From the NCBI RefSeq assembly GCF_019597925.1, contig NZ_CP080442.1, positions 96,001 to 160,000 of the forward strand: 64,000 nucleotides of DNA, given 5' to 3'. Origin of the DNA: [Clostridium] scindens (GTDB lineage: Bacteria; Bacillota; Clostridia; Lachnospirales; Lachnospiraceae). Made by a program: the position numbers and the translations under genes. The notes beneath the pieces are model-generated. The model saw only the letters and a list, made by a program, of their open reading frames with translations. It did no database searches and had not been told where the DNA came from. This document shows positions 1-7,783 of the stretch, piece by piece (within the stretch, counting starts at the first letter, position 1; each line of letters starts with the position of its first letter).

Positions 1-419
1 GCGGACTTACTGGCGGCGTCTTTTGGGGACTGCTGTCAGCGGTACTCTATGCCATTGCTATTATTGTGACGGCAAAAGTATCCCAAGGCTCTGGCGATCC
101 TCTGTGTATAGGAATCGTACAGGTTGGTACCATGGGCGTTCTTGCCCTTTCCGCATCCTTTCTATTTGAAACTCCCGCACTGCCAGCTGGAAGCAGGCAG
201 TGGATCATGATAGGAATTCTTGCAGTTGTGTGTACCTGCTTTGGTTTTACATTACAGCCGATGGCTCAAAGCAGAATCTCAGCGGAGCGCGCCGGTATAT
301 TTTGCGCAATAAGTCCGGCGATAGCAACTTTGCTTGGCGTGGCCGTATTACATGAAAATATTGGGTTCCTGGGGATTGCTGGATTGATTTTGATACTGTC
401 CAGCATAGTCATTGCATAA
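1..419 (+). CDS. DMT-family (EamA) transporter, C-terminal part only
   Basis: The reading frame is already open at the left edge (codons from base 3) and stops at 417-419, so only the last ~139 residues are present and no start can be assigned. They form alternating hydrophobic helices with short polar turns, including a Gly-rich first helix and the segment AERAGIFCAISPAIATLLGV. That segment is typical of the second EamA repeat of drug/metabolite exporters (10-TM inner-membrane carriers of small metabolites). The substrate cannot be told. The gene ends in a shared bidirectional terminator with the convergent gene at 457-771. Confidence 0.75.
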   Translation, partial: GLTGGVFWGLLSAVLYAIAIIVTAKVSQGSGDPLCIGIVQVGTMGVLALSASFLFETPALPAGSRQWIMIGILAVVCTCFGFTLQPMAQSRISAERAGIFCAISPAIATLLGVAVLHENIGFLGIAGLILILSSIVIA

Positions 420-426
420 AGCATGT

Positions 427-460
427 AAAAATGTCGTAAAGTATGCAATGACATTTTTAT
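427..460. terminator. Bidirectional terminator between convergent genes
   Basis: AAAAATGTC (427-435) pairs with GACATTTTT (450-458). The A-run on one side and T-run on the other allow termination in both directions, and the hairpin overlaps the stop codon of the minus-strand gene. Confidence 0.7.
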
Positions 461-771
461 CTATAGTCGAAGAATATGGTTTTAAAAGGGGCTTTCCCAT
501 GGCAGATATCCCGCTTGGAATAGTATAGATCAATCTTTAGGGTAGCAGGAGTGCCATTAATAGAATTGTGCTTATCTTCGATATCCCGGATGATTTCATC
601 TGATTTCCAATATTTATAGACAAGAACTTTTAATTCGGTATCTCTGGTTCCAGGAGTATTAAATGACATGCTGCTAAGTACATGGTAATCAGGGAGATTA
701 ATGTAGTAATTAACACCATTTAACAGTTGGATTACTAGAAATAAGATAATTAACTTCTTTTTCATGTTCAT
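457..771 (-). CDS. Small exported or membrane-anchored hypothetical protein
   Basis: About 104 residues. The N-terminus is a Lys-rich start followed by a ~15-residue hydrophobic stretch (LIILFLVIQLL), as in a signal peptide or membrane anchor. The rest is polar, with several Tyr and Lys and no motif I recognise. The start is uncertain: an upstream TTG at 786, ATG at 771 and ATG at 765 are all in frame, and I use 771 because a weak GCGAG ribosome site precedes it. It is divergent from the Cro/C1-type regulator at 881 and shares its short upstream region, so that regulator may control it. Confidence 0.5.
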   Translation of the reverse strand: MNMKKKLIILFLVIQLLNGVNYYINLPDYHVLSSMSFNTPGTRDTELKVLVYKYWKSDEIIRDIEDKHNSINGTPATLKIDLYYSKRDICHGKAPFKTIFFDYR

Positions 772-804
772 ATATCTCGCTTTCAAATTATTTAGAGAGG
801 ATAA

Positions 805-860
805 CTGTATAGTACCTCACTGTATAGTGAATTACTATATAAAAATTTATCGAATATACT
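805..860 (+). promoter_or_regulatory. Promoter with repeated operator-like boxes for the 881 regulator
   Basis: CTGTATAGT occurs at 805-813 and again at 820-828. The inverted pair TAGT-GAATT-ACTA overlaps a weak -35 (TTACTA, 832-837), followed after 17 bases by TATACT (855-860). The layout suits autorepression by the small HTH protein. This is inference. Confidence 0.45.
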
Positions 861-880
861 TTGTGCAGGGAGTGAGGTAT

Positions 881-1096
881 ATGGGACATGGTCATTTAGA
901 GTTAAAGATTGAAGAATTGCTTAAAGAAAAAGGTGTCAGTAAAAATACCATTTGTAAGGAACTGGATATTCCAAGATCGAATTTTAACAGATATTGCAGG
1001 AATGAATTCCAGAGGATGGATGCAAATCTAATCTGTAAGTTATGTGAATATTTCGAATGTGAAGTCGGAGAATTAATAGTGTATGTGAAAGAATAG
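881..1096 (+). CDS. Small Cro/C1-type helix-turn-helix regulator
   Basis: 71 residues and essentially only a DNA-binding domain. It has a predicted HTH (KNTICKELDIPRSNFNRYC, ~residues 20-38) followed by the ANLICKLCEYFECEVGELI segment typical of XRE-family helices 4-5. The frame is open upstream, but the ATG at 881 follows a good ribosome site (GGGAGTGAGG) and matches the usual start of the domain. It is probably a transcriptional repressor acting on its own promoter and perhaps on the divergent small exported protein. It has no sensor domain, so any signal must act another way. Confidence 0.75.
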   Translation: MGHGHLELKIEELLKEKGVSKNTICKELDIPRSNFNRYCRNEFQRMDANLICKLCEYFECEVGELIVYVKE

Positions 1097-1097
1097 G

Positions 1098-1138
1098 AGT
1101 CTGCCAGAGAGAGATTTGTGCAGGCTTTTCTTTTTTTG
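1098..1138 (+). terminator. Rho-independent terminator after the HTH gene
   Basis: AGTCTGC (1098-1104) pairs with GCAGGCT (1120-1126, one G-U pair), followed by a T-rich run through 1137. Confidence 0.7.
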
Positions 1139-1385
1139 TCATAGACATCTGATTTTTTATGGCTGCGCCATGTTCTGTATGGATTTTATATTATAACGGC
1201 CGGACTTGATATTTGCTATAGTCAAAAAGGAAAAAAGGAGAATCCGGGGAAGCCGGATACAGAGCGAAAACCCGCTAACCTTGCGGCTAACGGGTTTCGT
1301 TGTTGTTATAGTTATCTAAAGGAATGAGAGTAAAGTGCGCACCGGGCTATATCCGGTGTTTTACTTTATGAGGGGGGGGGAGATA
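1139..1385 (+). other. Non-coding stretch with three successive hairpins and a G9 tract
   Basis: No convincing gene. Three hairpins follow one another: ATCCGG/CCGGAT (1242-1258), CGAAAACCCG/CGGGTTTCG (1265-1299, one bulge), and AGTAAA plus CACCGG paired with CCGGTG plus TTTACT (1329-1365). A run of nine G (1372-1380) follows. This could be a small RNA or a structured leader for the short frame at 1386. I recognise no known riboswitch class. Confidence 0.35.
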
Positions 1386-1487
1386 GTGAGTGTTAATCAA
1401 CTATCTGAATCTAAGTATAAAAGAAAAATATGTCCAAAGTATGTTGAATCTCTAAAAGAAAAAGAAAAATTCTTAAGAAGGACTTAA
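1386..1487 (+). CDS. Possible 33-residue basic peptide
   Basis: A GTG start 5 bases after the end of the G9 run (GGGGAGATA acting as a possible ribosome site) opens a 33-codon frame rich in Lys, Arg and Glu, ending RRT. It has no hydrophobic segment and resembles nothing I know. It could be chance. The structured region and G-rich sequence just upstream are the only support. Confidence 0.2.
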   Translation: MSVNQLSESKYKRKICPKYVESLKEKEKFLRRT

Positions 1488-1504
1488 GAACTTGGGAAGA
1501 AAAC

Positions 1505-1855
1505 CTAAACCAGCACGGCTACGGCTTCTTTCTGCCTTAAATGAGCAGTAAGGATATCTAAAAATTCGCTGGATGTAGGCTGCGAGTCAAGAGGACGAAG
1601 GGCAATTTCCTGAAGCAGGCGGCGGTTGCCTCTTTCCCAACAGACTCTAATGACGGTTCTGATATCTCTTTCTACGCTGCTGCTAGTAGTATGATAGTAT
1701 TTTGCAATCTGAGGATATAATAATTTGCTCACGGACAGAAGATAGTCTTCGTCTCTCAAACATAGTTTCACCCCATAGTTCAGATACCGGTATCCACGGT
1801 AGGTTGCGCCGATGCCAAGAGCACGTATAAGACATTCGATTTCTAGTTCGCTCAT
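1505..1855 (-). CDS. Orphan Spo0A C-terminal DNA-binding domain protein
   Basis: 116 residues that align by eye with the Spo0A effector domain. Matching parts are RGYRYLNYGVKL, LYPQIAKYYHTTSSSVERDI (recognition helix with the conserved TT-S-VER), VCWERGN and PTSSEFLDIL. There is no receiver domain, so it is not a phosphorelay response regulator but may bind the same TGTCGAA (0A box) sites. The frame extends to a GTG at 1951. I prefer the ATG at 1855 because GAGG lies 8 bases upstream and a TATAAT -10 (1911-1916, minus) would sit inside the longer version. Two 0A-like boxes lie farther upstream, suggesting control by Spo0A or by itself. Confidence 0.8.
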   Translation of the reverse strand: MSELEIECLIRALGIGATYRGYRYLNYGVKLCLRDEDYLLSVSKLLYPQIAKYYHTTSSSVERDIRTVIRVCWERGNRRLLQEIALRPLDSQPTSSEFLDILTAHLRQKEAVAVLV

Positions 1856-1963
1856 GTGATTTTCCTCATCTAATGCCTTACATTGAAAAACAAATATGCT
1901 ATGTGCTTCTATTATATAGGATATTTCTTCGATATGTTGCGACTCGGACACAATAAGTAAGAG

Positions 1964-1980
1964 TTCGACTCATTTCGACA
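1964..1980 (-). promoter_or_regulatory. Two tandem 0A-box-like sites
   Basis: On the minus strand TGTCGAA (1980-1974, a match to the 0A box core) and AGTCGAA (1970-1964) start exactly 10 bp apart. They lie about 50-70 bp upstream of the likely -10 of the Spo0A-domain gene, and also just upstream of the divergent lysozyme gene. Confidence 0.6.
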
Positions 1981-1990
1981 TATCCAAGTT

Positions 1991-2019
1991 AACAAAAACA
2001 GAAGAATCAACATATAGTA
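1991..2019 (+). promoter_or_regulatory. Sigma-K-like promoter for the lysozyme gene
   Basis: AACA (1991-1994), a 16-base spacer, then CATATAGTA (2011-2019). This fits the sigma-K pattern (A/C)AC(A/C)-N16/17-CATAnnnTA. The same bases also contain a TATAGT that could serve sigma-A, but there is no -35 for it. Confidence 0.45.
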
Positions 2020-2042
2020 TATAAAAAAGAAGGTGGGACATT

Positions 2043-3020
2043 ATGAGCATCCATGGAATAGATGTAAGCAGATTTCAGGGCAGCATAGACTGGGAGGCCG
2101 TAAGAGCGGGCGGAATACAGTTTGCCATGATCCGGGCCGGTTATGGAGAAGGGACCGTGGACCAGGAGTTCAGGAGAAATGCCAGCCAGTGCAATCAGGC
2201 TGGGCTGCCGTTCGGAGTGTACTGGTTTTCCTATGCGTATACGCCGGAAATGGCCAGGCAGGAGGCGGAATTCTGCATTAATGCCATATCCGGATACGAG
2301 GTACAGTATCCGGTCTGCTTTGACTTTGAATATGCATCGGTAGACTATGCGGAAAATCAAGGCGTAAATGTGACAAAGGAACTGGCCACTTCTCTGGTAG
2401 ATGCATTCTGTCAGAGAGTTGAGGAGTTGGGATATTTTGCCATGTATTACAGCAACCTGGATTTTCTTAACCGGATGTTCGACGCTTCCTTAAGAAGCAA
2501 GTATGCGCTCTGGTACGCGCAGTATGCTGCAGAGCCAGCTGTCAGCGGAATGGCTATTTGGCAGTATAGTGACACTGGGCGAGTAAATGGCATATCTGGG
2601 AACGTTGACCAGGATATTGCCTATTATGATCTGGCAAATGTAATATCCAGGGCTGGACTGAATCGGCTAAGAGGCGAGGTATCTACGCCGGATTCCGCGA
2701 CGCCGGAACCCAATGACGTGATTACCTATATCGTTAAGCCTGGGGATACCTTAAGCGGGATAGCGCTTAGGTTTGGAACGACATATCAGGAGATTGCCGC
2801 GTACAACAACATTTCTAATCCCAATCTAATCTATGCGGGACAGCGTCTGCTGATCCCACTGGGATATAATCCGCAAAAAGTGCGCTATTACACCATTCAG
2901 CCAGGGGATACCTTAAGCGGAATTGCCCTTAAGTTTGGAACGACCGTGGCGCAGCTGCAGCGCCTGAACGGCATTCGCAATCCCAACCTGATCTATGCGG
3001 GAACTACGATCAGAGTATGA
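2043..3020 (+). CDS. GH25 lysozyme with two C-terminal LysM domains
   Basis: 325 residues. Residues ~3-205 are a glycoside hydrolase family 25 muramidase: GIDVSRFQG at the start, the acidic pair in CFDFEY (Asp94, Glu96), and WQYSDTGRVNGISGNVDQD near the end. A Pro/Thr-rich linker leads to two LysM repeats (~229-273 and ~281-325), each with PGDTLSGIA and NPNLIYAG, which bind peptidoglycan. It cleaves the MurNAc-GlcNAc backbone. There is no signal peptide, so release by lysis, a holin or a mother-cell role is needed. The sigma-K-like promoter would fit mother-cell expression. A strong ribosome site (AAGAAGGTGGG) precedes the ATG. Confidence 0.92.
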   Translation: MSIHGIDVSRFQGSIDWEAVRAGGIQFAMIRAGYGEGTVDQEFRRNASQCNQAGLPFGVYWFSYAYTPEMARQEAEFCINAISGYEVQYPVCFDFEYASVDYAENQGVNVTKELATSLVDAFCQRVEELGYFAMYYSNLDFLNRMFDASLRSKYALWYAQYAAEPAVSGMAIWQYSDTGRVNGISGNVDQDIAYYDLANVISRAGLNRLRGEVSTPDSATPEPNDVITYIVKPGDTLSGIALRFGTTYQEIAAYNNISNPNLIYAGQRLLIPLGYNPQKVRYYTIQPGDTLSGIALKFGTTVAQLQRLNGIRNPNLIYAGTTIRV

Positions 3021-3038
3021 GAGGAAGAAGAGAAAATT

Positions 3039-3076
3039 GGCCTGGAATCCAGATACTGGAAGCCGGGCCTTTTTTT
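3039..3076 (+). terminator. Terminator after the lysozyme gene
   Basis: GGCCTGG (3039-3045) pairs with CCGGGCC (3063-3069, one mismatch or G-U), followed by seven T. Confidence 0.8.
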
Positions 3077-3083
3077 CATAATA

Positions 3084-3137
3084 TCTTAAGAAAATTCCCA
3101 GATTGCTCTTAAAAAATCCCTGCTATTCTTGTATAGT
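3084..3137 (+). promoter_or_regulatory. Promoter with direct repeats for the response regulator operon
   Basis: TCTTAA-AAAAT-CCC-type repeats start at 3084 and 3107 (23 bp apart). The second overlaps the -35 position (3109-3114), 17 bp ahead of TATAGT (3132-3137). Such tandem repeats over -35 are typical of OmpR/PhoB-family autoregulation. Confidence 0.5.
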
Positions 3138-3155
3138 ATAAGGGAGGTGATGAAA

Positions 3156-3851
3156 ATGTCTAAAATATTAGTATGTGATGATGATAAGGAAATCGTAGAG
3201 GCCATCGATATATATCTGTCCCAGGAAGGGTATGAAGTATTAAAGGCATATGATGGGGAAGAAGCACTGAAGGTATTGGGCAAGGAGAAGATAGACCTTC
3301 TGGTAATCGACGTCATGATGCCAAAACTGGACGGGATCAGAGCCACCCTTAAGATCCGGGAAGCCAACAATATGCCAATCATTATTCTTTCGGCAAAATC
3401 CGAAGACGCAGATAAGATCCTTGGCCTTAACGTAGGTGCGGACGATTATGTGACGAAGCCTTTCAATCCATTGGAACTGGTTGCAAGAGTCAAGTCGCAG
3501 CTTCGGCGTTATACGCAGCTTGGCAGTACTGCGAATCATAAAAATGAAGCGGTCTATGAAGTTGGAGGCCTGTCGATCAACGATGACTTAAAGGAAGTAA
3601 CGGTGGATGGAGAGCCAGTGAAGCTTACGCCGATCGAATATAATATTCTGCTACTGCTGGTAAAAAATCAAGGGAAAGTATTCTCTATAGACCAGATCTA
3701 TGAAAGTATATGGAATGAGGACGCCATTGGCGTAGATAATACGGTGGCGGTACATATCAGGCATATACGTGAAAAAATAGAGATCAATCCAAAAGAGCCC
3801 CGTTATCTGAAGGTAGTATGGGGAGTCGGATATAAGGTGGAGAAGCTTTAG
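3156..3851 (+). CDS. OmpR/PhoB-family (VanR-like) response regulator
   Basis: 231 residues. The receiver domain (~1-120) has the acidic DDD triad, phospho-acceptor Asp in VIDVMMP, and the Lys of the ADDYVTKPFNPLELVARV block that marks VanR-type regulators. A winged-helix DNA-binding domain (~135-231) ends VVWGVGYKVEKL. The frame is open to 3129, but the ATG at 3156 has AGGGAGG 8 bases upstream. It lies 12 bp before its histidine kinase and is probably autoregulated through the repeats at 3084-3120. It is paralogous to the regulator at 20111. Confidence 0.92.
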   Translation: MSKILVCDDDKEIVEAIDIYLSQEGYEVLKAYDGEEALKVLGKEKIDLLVIDVMMPKLDGIRATLKIREANNMPIIILSAKSEDADKILGLNVGADDYVTKPFNPLELVARVKSQLRRYTQLGSTANHKNEAVYEVGGLSINDDLKEVTVDGEPVKLTPIEYNILLLLVKNQGKVFSIDQIYESIWNEDAIGVDNTVAVHIRHIREKIEINPKEPRYLKVVWGVGYKVEKL

Positions 3852-3863
3852 AAGGGAGTTTAT

Positions 3864-6539
3864 ATGAAGCAACAATGGTACAAATCAAATGTTGCAAAGG
3901 GGATATTGATCGTAGCCCAGCACATATTGCTGGTCATAATCGTAACCAGTTTTATGTGGATGATGTCCTATCCGGCCCTTAGAGGAGAACTATTTGTGGG
4001 AAAGCCGGCAAAGAAATACGAGGACACCGTAAGTTTTGGCAACCAATTATTGACAATCAGCCATGACGTAGCAAACGGCATCAAGCTGCGCAAGATGTTT
4101 GAGACGGATGGCAGCTATGATCCGCAAAGGATCGTGGACATTGAGGAATATTATAAAAATAGGGAGATCAATAATAAAAACAGCAGCGGCCTGGCGTATG
4201 ATCTGCAGGATTTATACAGCTGGGGGGAGGAATGGTATGACAAAGGAGAAATCAGCTATCAATCCGATGCCGAGATAGCATTTGCCTCCCAGGAGGTGCC
4301 ATCCGATGATAATATCATCGTTTGCAAGCGGTCTAATGATACGTATCATTATTACTATTATAGCGAATTTAGAAATCTGATAGACAGTGGACAGTTAAGA
4401 TTCGTTATCAGCAATGAAAATGAAGGGATGTCCGGGGAAGAAATTCTGGATGAACTGCATAATGGAAGCCGCTATGAAGGAGAAAATCAGGGGCAGCAGT
4501 TTAAGGGGCTGCAAGACGCAGAAGGAAAGATTGAATTTATAGACTGCTGGAGTTATGACGGAACCTGGGTGGAGGAAAGATATTCGCCAATCGGCGAGAA
4601 GAGCATCATAGATCTTGCAAATAATAATCCACAGTGGAACGGAAGGCTGAACGAAGCCTTTGAAATGCTGCATCAGACTGTAGATTCGATATTCGGCGAT
4701 ATAACGACCTATAAAGATCTGGATGAATCCTATCAGGAAGGCGATACAAATCTGGCTTACATGTATGTGGATGAGGATACAGAGCAGATCTATACCAACC
4801 GTAAGGAGTATGAGGACTACTCCATGGTGGAAGAGAACCTTAAGAAGATTCGCGGAATGGGGAAATATACAATTGTAAGACCCAAACTGGCGGACTTTGA
4901 GTCAAATCTTAAGGACACCGATGCGACGCAGTGGAGGGACATGATCAAGTATCCTGCGGAAGGAAAGAATTTTATTTATGCAGTTGGAGTAGACACTGCT
5001 TACCCAATCCAGGATGATTTCCATGCAGAGAATCTTATGTATGAAAAATATGGATCTAACGCTAGAAGCATAGCAATCCCGGGAGTCCTTGCCGCCATAT
5101 TGTTTGTTGCCTTCATGGTGTGGCTTACGAGCATCGCGGGAAGGCGGATGCGGGATGAGGAACTGCATCTGAACTGGTTTGATCATATTAAGACGGAACT
5201 GGCAGCAGTGATCATAGCGCTGCTTTGGGGAATTCCCCTGATGCTCGTTTATGTCGGAATCCCTGTCTCGTCGCTTCGTTCATACAATGATAGCGAGACG
5301 CTGATCTATCAGGTTGGTTATGTATACAACGCTCTGCCATATGTCCTGGCTGGAGGAGTCGTGGCAGCATATACCTGCGGCATGTTCCTGATCGGATATC
5401 TTAGCCTGGTTCGCCGGATTAAGGCAAAGGAACTCTGGTCCAACAGCGTGCTGAGATGGCTTTGCGGATTTATAGGACAGTTATTCAGGAATCTTCATAC
5501 AACATGGAAGGTTATATTGCTGTTTGGCTTGTTTGCGGTAATCCATTGGATTGCCTATATCAGTATGGGAAGTAGTATCTGGCTTTTCCTGGCCCTGGCG
5601 GTGGAAGCTGTGGCATTTGTGTTCCTGATCCGGCAGGCAATTGGCAGGCAGAGGATTAAGAAGGGAATTGAGAAGATATCCGGCGGAGAGGTGGATTACA
5701 AGATCCCGATATATGGCCTGGGAAATGAGCAGAGCGATATCGCGCAGCGCGTCAACTCTATCGGAGAAGGATTGGACGCGGCACTTGAGGAAAGCATGAA
5801 GAGCGAGCGCCTCAAGACGGACTTGATCACGAATGTATCCCATGATATCAAGACGCCGCTTACTTCTATCATTAATTATGTAGAACTTCTGAAGCAGGAG
5901 AATTTTGAAGATCCGAAGATTCAGAGATATCTGGAAGTGCTGGAGGCTAAGTCCCAGAGGCTTAAGACCCTGACAGAGGATGTGGTAGAGGCATCCAAAG
6001 TAAGTTCTGGCAATATCACGCTGGAATATATGAATATTAATCTCGTGGAGATGATCCAGCAGACCAGCGGCGAGTTTGAGGAGAAGTTTAAAGCCCGCAA
6101 CCTTAAGGAAGTCTTGACGCTGCCGGAGCAAGAAGCAATCATCAGAGCGGATGGACGCCGAATGTGGCGCGTGCTTGAGAATATCTACAACAACGCGGCC
6201 AAGTATGCGATGGAAGGAACCCGCATTTACGCGGATCTGGAAGTCAGAGACTTATCAGCGGTATTCAATCTGAAGAATGTATCGGAACAGCAGCTGAACA
6301 TTACGGCAGATGAACTGACTGAGCGGTTTATACGCGGCGATATCTCCAGAAGTACGGAAGGAAGTGGTCTGGGCCTGTCCATTGCCAAGACTCTCACACA
6401 GATGCAGGGAGGAAAATTCGACCTGTATGTGGATGGAGACCTGTTCAGAGTAACGATCACATTCCCCATCGTATTGGCAAAGGCGGATAACGATCCGGCA
6501 GAAGACGGACGGACAAATGACGGACAGACAGAAGCATAA
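3864..6539 (+). CDS. Multi-TM sensor histidine kinase with large extracellular domain
   Basis: 891 residues. TM1 is ~12-34. A large outward domain rich in Tyr and acidic residues spans ~35-400. Five more membrane segments fall at ~403-422, 445-466, 490-512, 547-568 and 571-589, then a HAMP-like linker. HisKA carries NVSHDIKTPLTSI (phospho-His ~660), and HATPase_c carries NIYNNAAKYA and GSGLGLSIAK. The tail after ~875 is low-complexity (repeated Asp, Gly, Thr). It phosphorylates the regulator encoded 12 bp upstream. The signal is unknown. The extracellular domain has no family I recognise, and the multi-span middle is unusual for VanS-like kinases. A likely role is envelope sensing. Confidence 0.9.
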   Translation: MKQQWYKSNVAKGILIVAQHILLVIIVTSFMWMMSYPALRGELFVGKPAKKYEDTVSFGNQLLTISHDVANGIKLRKMFETDGSYDPQRIVDIEEYYKNREINNKNSSGLAYDLQDLYSWGEEWYDKGEISYQSDAEIAFASQEVPSDDNIIVCKRSNDTYHYYYYSEFRNLIDSGQLRFVISNENEGMSGEEILDELHNGSRYEGENQGQQFKGLQDAEGKIEFIDCWSYDGTWVEERYSPIGEKSIIDLANNNPQWNGRLNEAFEMLHQTVDSIFGDITTYKDLDESYQEGDTNLAYMYVDEDTEQIYTNRKEYEDYSMVEENLKKIRGMGKYTIVRPKLADFESNLKDTDATQWRDMIKYPAEGKNFIYAVGVDTAYPIQDDFHAENLMYEKYGSNARSIAIPGVLAAILFVAFMVWLTSIAGRRMRDEELHLNWFDHIKTELAAVIIALLWGIPLMLVYVGIPVSSLRSYNDSETLIYQVGYVYNALPYVLAGGVVAAYTCGMFLIGYLSLVRRIKAKELWSNSVLRWLCGFIGQLFRNLHTTWKVILLFGLFAVIHWIAYISMGSSIWLFLALAVEAVAFVFLIRQAIGRQRIKKGIEKISGGEVDYKIPIYGLGNEQSDIAQRVNSIGEGLDAALEESMKSERLKTDLITNVSHDIKTPLTSIINYVELLKQENFEDPKIQRYLEVLEAKSQRLKTLTEDVVEASKVSSGNITLEYMNINLVEMIQQTSGEFEEKFKARNLKEVLTLPEQEAIIRADGRRMWRVLENIYNNAAKYAMEGTRIYADLEVRDLSAVFNLKNVSEQQLNITADELTERFIRGDISRSTEGSGLGLSIAKTLTQMQGGKFDLYVDGDLFRVTITFPIVLAKADNDPAEDGRTNDGQTEA

Positions 6540-6559
6540 TGCTGCAAATGCGTAAATAT

Positions 6560-6590
6560 GGACGCGGCACTTTTCAAAAGTGCTGCGTCC
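6560..6590 (+). other. Long perfect hairpin after the kinase gene
   Basis: GGACGCGGCACTTTT pairs with AAAAGTGCTGCGTCC around a single loop base (one G-U pair). There is no T-run, so it is a weak terminator at best. It may stabilise the upstream mRNA or limit read-through to the methyltransferase. Confidence 0.55.
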
Positions 6591-6631
6591 TACTTGCGCT
6601 TATTGGAAAAAAACATTACAATAATAATATT

Positions 6632-7783
6632 ATGGATGAATTAAGAAAATTATTACAGGAAAATCTAAATATAGAGTTTATCTCAGCAGTTCTGAGCAAT
6701 CCACGGCAAAAGGAGGAGGCATCCAAGATCAAGGTGCGTCCTTTGCTTAAGAAGGAGCAGCTGGTGTTCCAGCTGGAGATATTCCGGAACAATCAGGCGT
6801 TTCATAAGAACGCTGATCCCGGGGAAGCCTGCCAGCTTCTGCTTGGCTACATGGAAAATATGCGCCAGATGCAGATGGAGACGAAGAAATATGCTTATAC
6901 GGTGCTGGTAAGCAAGAAAGGCAAGGTAACGGTGAAGAGGAAGGCTGCAAAAGGTACGCCGGCCAGTGTGGATCTAAGCCATAACCGGAAGAAGCAGTAC
7001 ATTCTGGAAGAGGGCGTGCCAGTACCATTTCTTCAGGATTTGGGAGTGATGACGCCGGAAGGCCGGATCGTCCATGCAAGATTCGACAAGTTCCGCCAGA
7101 TCAATCGTTTCCTTGAGTTTATCGAGGATATCCTTCCTGCCCTTGATAAGGGCCGGGAACTTACGATCCTGGATTTTGGCTGCGGGAAGTCCTACCTGAC
7201 ATTTGCCATGTATTATTATCTACATGAGAGGAAGGGCTATGATATACGGATTATCGGCCTGGACTTAAAAAAGGATGTCATCCGTCACTGCAATGAGCTG
7301 GGCAGGAAATATGGCTATGACAAGCTGACATTTTTAGAAGGCGATATTGCAGACTATGAAGGCGTCAGGAAGGTGGATATGGTGGTCACTCTGCACGCCT
7401 GCGACACGGCTACGGACTTCGCCCTGGCAAAAGCCATTGGCTGGGATGCGAAGGTGATCCTGTCTGTTCCCTGCTGTCAGCATGAACTGAACCGGCAGAT
7501 GGAGAACGAGACTTTGAAGCCTATCCTTGGATATGGGCTGATCAAGGAGCGCATGGCAGCGCTGGTGACGGATGCGCTTCGGGCCCAGTATCTGGAGCGC
7601 GAAGGATATGATACCCAGATATTGGAATTCATCGATATGGAGCATACGCCTAAGAATATCCTGATACGTGCGGTCAAGACCGGGAAAAAAGGGGAGAATC
7701 AGGATGCGATCCGCCAGTGCGAGGAGTATCTTCATGTGGAGCCGATGCTTGGAAGGCTGCTGGATCATAAAGGGGAATTATAG
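6632..7783 (+). CDS. Class I SAM-dependent methyltransferase (Methyltransf_32 type)
   Basis: 383 residues from the ATG at 6632. The N-terminal ~150 residues are a mixed helical/basic domain. The catalytic part has motif I ILDFGCGKSYLTF (~176-188), the acidic motif II after IIGLDLKKDV, and HACDTATDFALAKAI and SVPCCQHELN (~279), both typical of METTL25/Methyltransf_32 proteins. The substrate is unknown, perhaps RNA or protein. The frame is open back to 6539, where an ATG overlaps the kinase stop (TAATG), but the extra 31 residues look unlike protein and include the hairpin. No clear ribosome site precedes either start. The next gene starts directly after its stop codon. Confidence 0.82.
   Translation: MDELRKLLQENLNIEFISAVLSNPRQKEEASKIKVRPLLKKEQLVFQLEIFRNNQAFHKNADPGEACQLLLGYMENMRQMQMETKKYAYTVLVSKKGKVTVKRKAAKGTPASVDLSHNRKKQYILEEGVPVPFLQDLGVMTPEGRIVHARFDKFRQINRFLEFIEDILPALDKGRELTILDFGCGKSYLTFAMYYYLHERKGYDIRIIGLDLKKDVIRHCNELGRKYGYDKLTFLEGDIADYEGVRKVDMVVTLHACDTATDFALAKAIGWDAKVILSVPCCQHELNRQMENETLKPILGYGLIKERMAALVTDALRAQYLEREGYDTQILEFIDMEHTPKNILIRAVKTGKKGENQDAIRQCEEYLHVEPMLGRLLDHKGEL

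Noticed and set aside
1372..1380. G9 tract as a proven phase-variation switch
   Set aside because: It is a plausible hotspot, but it lies outside any confirmed gene. Only its length is visible, with no evidence of variation.
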